Shown here piece by piece: positions 57,201 through 58,138 of a DNA stretch of 58,138 bases. Source of the DNA: an uncultured Opitutia bacterium (GTDB lineage Bacteria > Verrucomicrobiota > Verrucomicrobiia > Opitutales > Opitutaceae); the NCBI GenBank assembly GCA_903825285.1, contig CAIJZY010000058.1, positions 1 through 58,138 on the forward strand, in the 5' to 3' direction. The position numbers and the translations under genes are program-made. The notes beneath the pieces were generated by a model. It saw only the letters and a program-made list of their open reading frames with translations. It was not told the origin of the DNA and did not search any database. The number at the start of each line of letters is the position of its first letter. Within the stretch, counting starts at the first letter, position 1.

Positions 57201-57519
57201 GATCGAGGCCGAGGTAAATGTCATTCTGGGTCGTCGGTTCGTTGTCCTTCGCCGTGACAGTGACCGTGTAAGGGCCGCCCGGGCGCAGACCGGAGATCGA
57301 GTATTGGCCGCTGGTGCGCGTGACCGTGGTCGAGTGCGTGCCGGAGGGTTCGTGGGTGACCGTGACAGTGGCGCCGGACACCGGAGCACCACTCTTACTG
57401 GTGATGAAGCCGTTGATCGCCGAGGTGGTCACACCTTGGCCGAAGGCACTGGACGCAAATGCGAAGCTGAAAGCGACGCACACGGCCAAGAGGTTCACTA
57501 GACGGGAAGACTTATGCAT
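54298..57519 (-). CDS. TonB-dependent receptor, Oar-like, with carboxypeptidase-regulatory-like domain
   Basis: A 1,073-residue outer-membrane receptor with signal peptide (LLAVCVAFSFAFASSAFG). Residues about 30-115 form a carboxypeptidase regulatory-like domain (NGFITSKSGAPVSGATVTV...GQYSISGLRPGGPYTVTV), then a plug region (IPTVRRDVQDITNLDTRAGL, SFLIDGQQANDPFG) and a large beta-barrel that ends in the typical LGAKLEF with C-terminal Phe. Such proteins take up large nutrients or, in Myxococcus Oar, help pass outer-membrane cargo. The substrate is not evident and no SusD-like partner or sugar enzyme is adjacent. A strong terminator follows. Confidence 0.93.
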   Translation of the reverse strand: MHKSSRLVNLLAVCVAFSFAFASSAFGQGVTTSAINGFITSKSGAPVSGATVTVTHEPSGTHSTTVTRTSGQYSISGLRPGGPYTVTVTAKDNEPTTQNDIYLGLDHPQSVDLVLSSGIVVLEAYKVEASKDATFDSNKMGASSGFDRDQIAQIPTVRRDVQDITNLDTRAGLTLNTSTGEFSVSAQGQNSRFNSFLIDGQQANDPFGLNANGFASLRSPVPLDAIQAMTIDLSPYDVTRTGFTGALINAVTKSGTNELHGDVYFYYTGQNHALRAPNPGQGATDPNKGTLTPLQEHTFGMTLGGPIIKDKVFFFFAYDNFRKVGLPYSPITFQPNAADVAAITATAKSYGIDPGTIGNLVLSKQKTYLAKIDWNINSDQRASLTYRRTDSSAPNYSNGSTFTQFSSNAYQSNRINDNLSALINSTWTPDLRTEAGLAAVKYNGTASPYGPLTPTIYINSVAGVNLNTGAAVTNGSLDIGTNPSYQHNQLYTKDYNGHLYADYTWNNHSIKFGGDFDKAVYRDLFVQYYTGLYAFASEAAFAAGTPNYIRYQQAIPGKTIGDADYYYSFTDAGLLLQDTWKPNNSLTIVAGLRFDYPYFPTKPIYLPAFQSAFGIPNNSTGSGNTTLAPRVGFNYRVPTKLKVQFRGGLGLFQGTNPAVWIGNSYGTTGLLNSVIVGSSTSSATNPPLGAPYTPFNPSAGYVQTLPPPSAPTPNIALTDPNFKTPTSWKSNVAFDVNLPWYGLIATAEANFIQVKSGLYYIDLNLKPNGTNPDGRIRYSGTAGLYSNFSNSVLELTNTDKGGSQAYTFQLARPMKNNWSFSFGYTHTHATEVQPLTSSVAGSNYTNRSVINPNDNVARNSGYVVPDKYVVTATHEFHFFKGKNTATRLSGVFRVQTGHAYSWVFSQDANNDGTSGNDAFYVPNGPTDPKVTWSTNASDPTGSIQAANFWAFVNSTNLKKYMGQIVPPNSSFNAMQKTLDLHAEQQIPVGYRNMRVTLFADCINFANLLNKNWGVVTGQDFSNGYSAYNRPVASTTVNASGQYVYTFSSSTLGSQLVFADLSRWQLQLGAKLEF

Positions 57520-57997
57520 GGTTGGTAGTTTCGATTACGTTATCGCTGGCGAGGTCCGTCGACAGCTTGGGAATGCCTGACGCAAGACCCGTGCCACAGG
57601 TCAGTCAAGCCCCGAGAAACTCAAATCACCCGGGTTGCCCAAACGTAACGGATCGAGTGTGCATTCGACCTGCAAAACCAGATCCCATCCGCGGCGATTG
57701 CGCTCCAGGTTGTGAGGTTTGGCGCGAAGATTTTCCGAAATCATCGAACCAGTTTCCATCTCGTCGAAGAGCTGGGCTCTCTCGATGTGTCAGGTGCTGA
57801 AATGTGGGCTGGGAATCCTGCTGGCTTAGGCGGCGCGCGCAGAACAGGACAGGTGGAGCATGTCAGCCTGAAGTCTCAGCCGGGCACGGGTGCCTTGGCC
57901 TGCGTGGGTTCACGCGCATGGGCTCGCGGATGGGCGCATCTTGGCACCGGTTCCTCCGTCCGCGGTGCGTCGGATGGGCTGCAGGGTTTGGTCGGGG
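57520..57997. other. 478-base intergenic region upstream of the TonB receptor
   Basis: It lies between the receptor start and the rRNA terminator (both read to the left) and should hold the receptor promoter. I see only short open frames without family similarity or ribosome-binding sites, no clear repeat and no further RNA gene. Confidence 0.55.
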
Positions 57998-58038
57998 CAA
58001 AAAAAGAGGCCCGGCTCTTCTTTCGAAGAACCGGGCCA
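57998..58038 (-). terminator. rRNA operon terminator
   Basis: On the minus strand, GGCCCGGTTCTTC pairs with GAAGAGCCGGGCC and is followed by a run of seven T. It starts a few bases past the 5S rRNA 3' end. Confidence 0.95.
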
Positions 58039-58042
58039 TAAA

Positions 58043-58138
58043 CCTGGCAACGACCTACTCTCGCGGGACCTAACGTCCAACTACCATTGGCTGCTCGGGG
58101 CTTAACGGCCGTGTTCGGGATGGGAACGGGTGGAACCC
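58043..58138 (-). rRNA. rrf: 5S ribosomal RNA (partial, 3' part)
   Basis: Read on the minus strand the sequence contains GTTCCCATCCCGAACACGGC (the conserved loop), TTAAGCCCCGAGCAGCCAAT, and GAGAGTAGGTCGTTGCCAGG at the 3' end. The 5' part is outside the window; the 23S and 16S genes are expected further right on the same strand. Confidence 0.96.

Noticed and set aside
57522-58105. Short plus-strand open frames near the right edge
   Set aside because: They overlap the rRNA terminator and the 5S gene or have no similarity to known proteins.

Overview
The window is a chromosomal stretch from a high-GC bacterium, most likely of the Opitutaceae (Verrucomicrobiota). The reasons are a DUF1800/DUF1501 secreted protein pair, an Oar-like TonB receptor with a carboxypeptidase-regulatory-like domain, uroporphyrinogen-decarboxylase-family proteins beside a very large carbohydrate-enzyme-like protein, and a Chlamydia-like class Ic ribonucleotide reductase. 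The placement is inferred from gene content only. Long open frames exist on both strands because of the base composition; I kept only those with recognisable protein families, sensible starts and sensible neighbours.

Layout. 1-10.7 kb: housekeeping and stress genes (EttA, GNAT, nucleotidyltransferase, DUF1272, UroD-like, YkgJ-like, DUF748, peroxiredoxin, thioesterase, InhA-like, dUTPase). 10.8-15.8 kb: an Arg/Gly-rich protein, a divergent MurA, RuvB and a Gfo/Idh/MocA oxidoreductase. 15.9-24.8 kb: a membrane protein; three same-strand genes (6-pyruvoyl-tetrahydropterin-synthase type I, FolE2, sepiapterin-reductase-like SDR) that together look like a tetrahydrobiopterin route; a YycJ-like hydrolase; two OPA-type transporters; pyruvate kinase. 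24.9-30.0 kb: a DUF1800 / DUF1501 / pseudopilin-like triad. 30.1-39.6 kb: copper/silver handling (Cys-rich exported protein, CusB-like adaptor, CusA pump, CopA ATPase, His-rich lipoprotein, COG0523 GTPase). 39.8-46.3 kb: a UroD/MtaA-like protein diverging from a 1,444-residue multidomain protein and a nitrilase. 46.3-49.1 kb: a small protein, a DUF2235 hydrolase and a PhyH-like dioxygenase. 49.1-53.9 kb: nrdB-nrdA behind two NrdR-like boxes. 54.2-57.5 kb: a TonB-dependent receptor. The right edge holds the 3' end of a 5S rRNA gene on the minus strand with its terminator.

The most striking structure that the genes do not explain is a set of intergenic inverted repeats. At least eight sit in separate gaps, each a few to a few dozen bases past a stop codon. 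Their sequences are mostly unrelated to each other, but they share a design: the arms (about 20-33 nt) are themselves built from short, roughly 9-14-nt near-tandem words, and the two arms face each other across a short spacer. I know of no description of this as one class, but I could not search for one.

No CRISPR array, insertion sequence, tRNA gene or prophage was seen.
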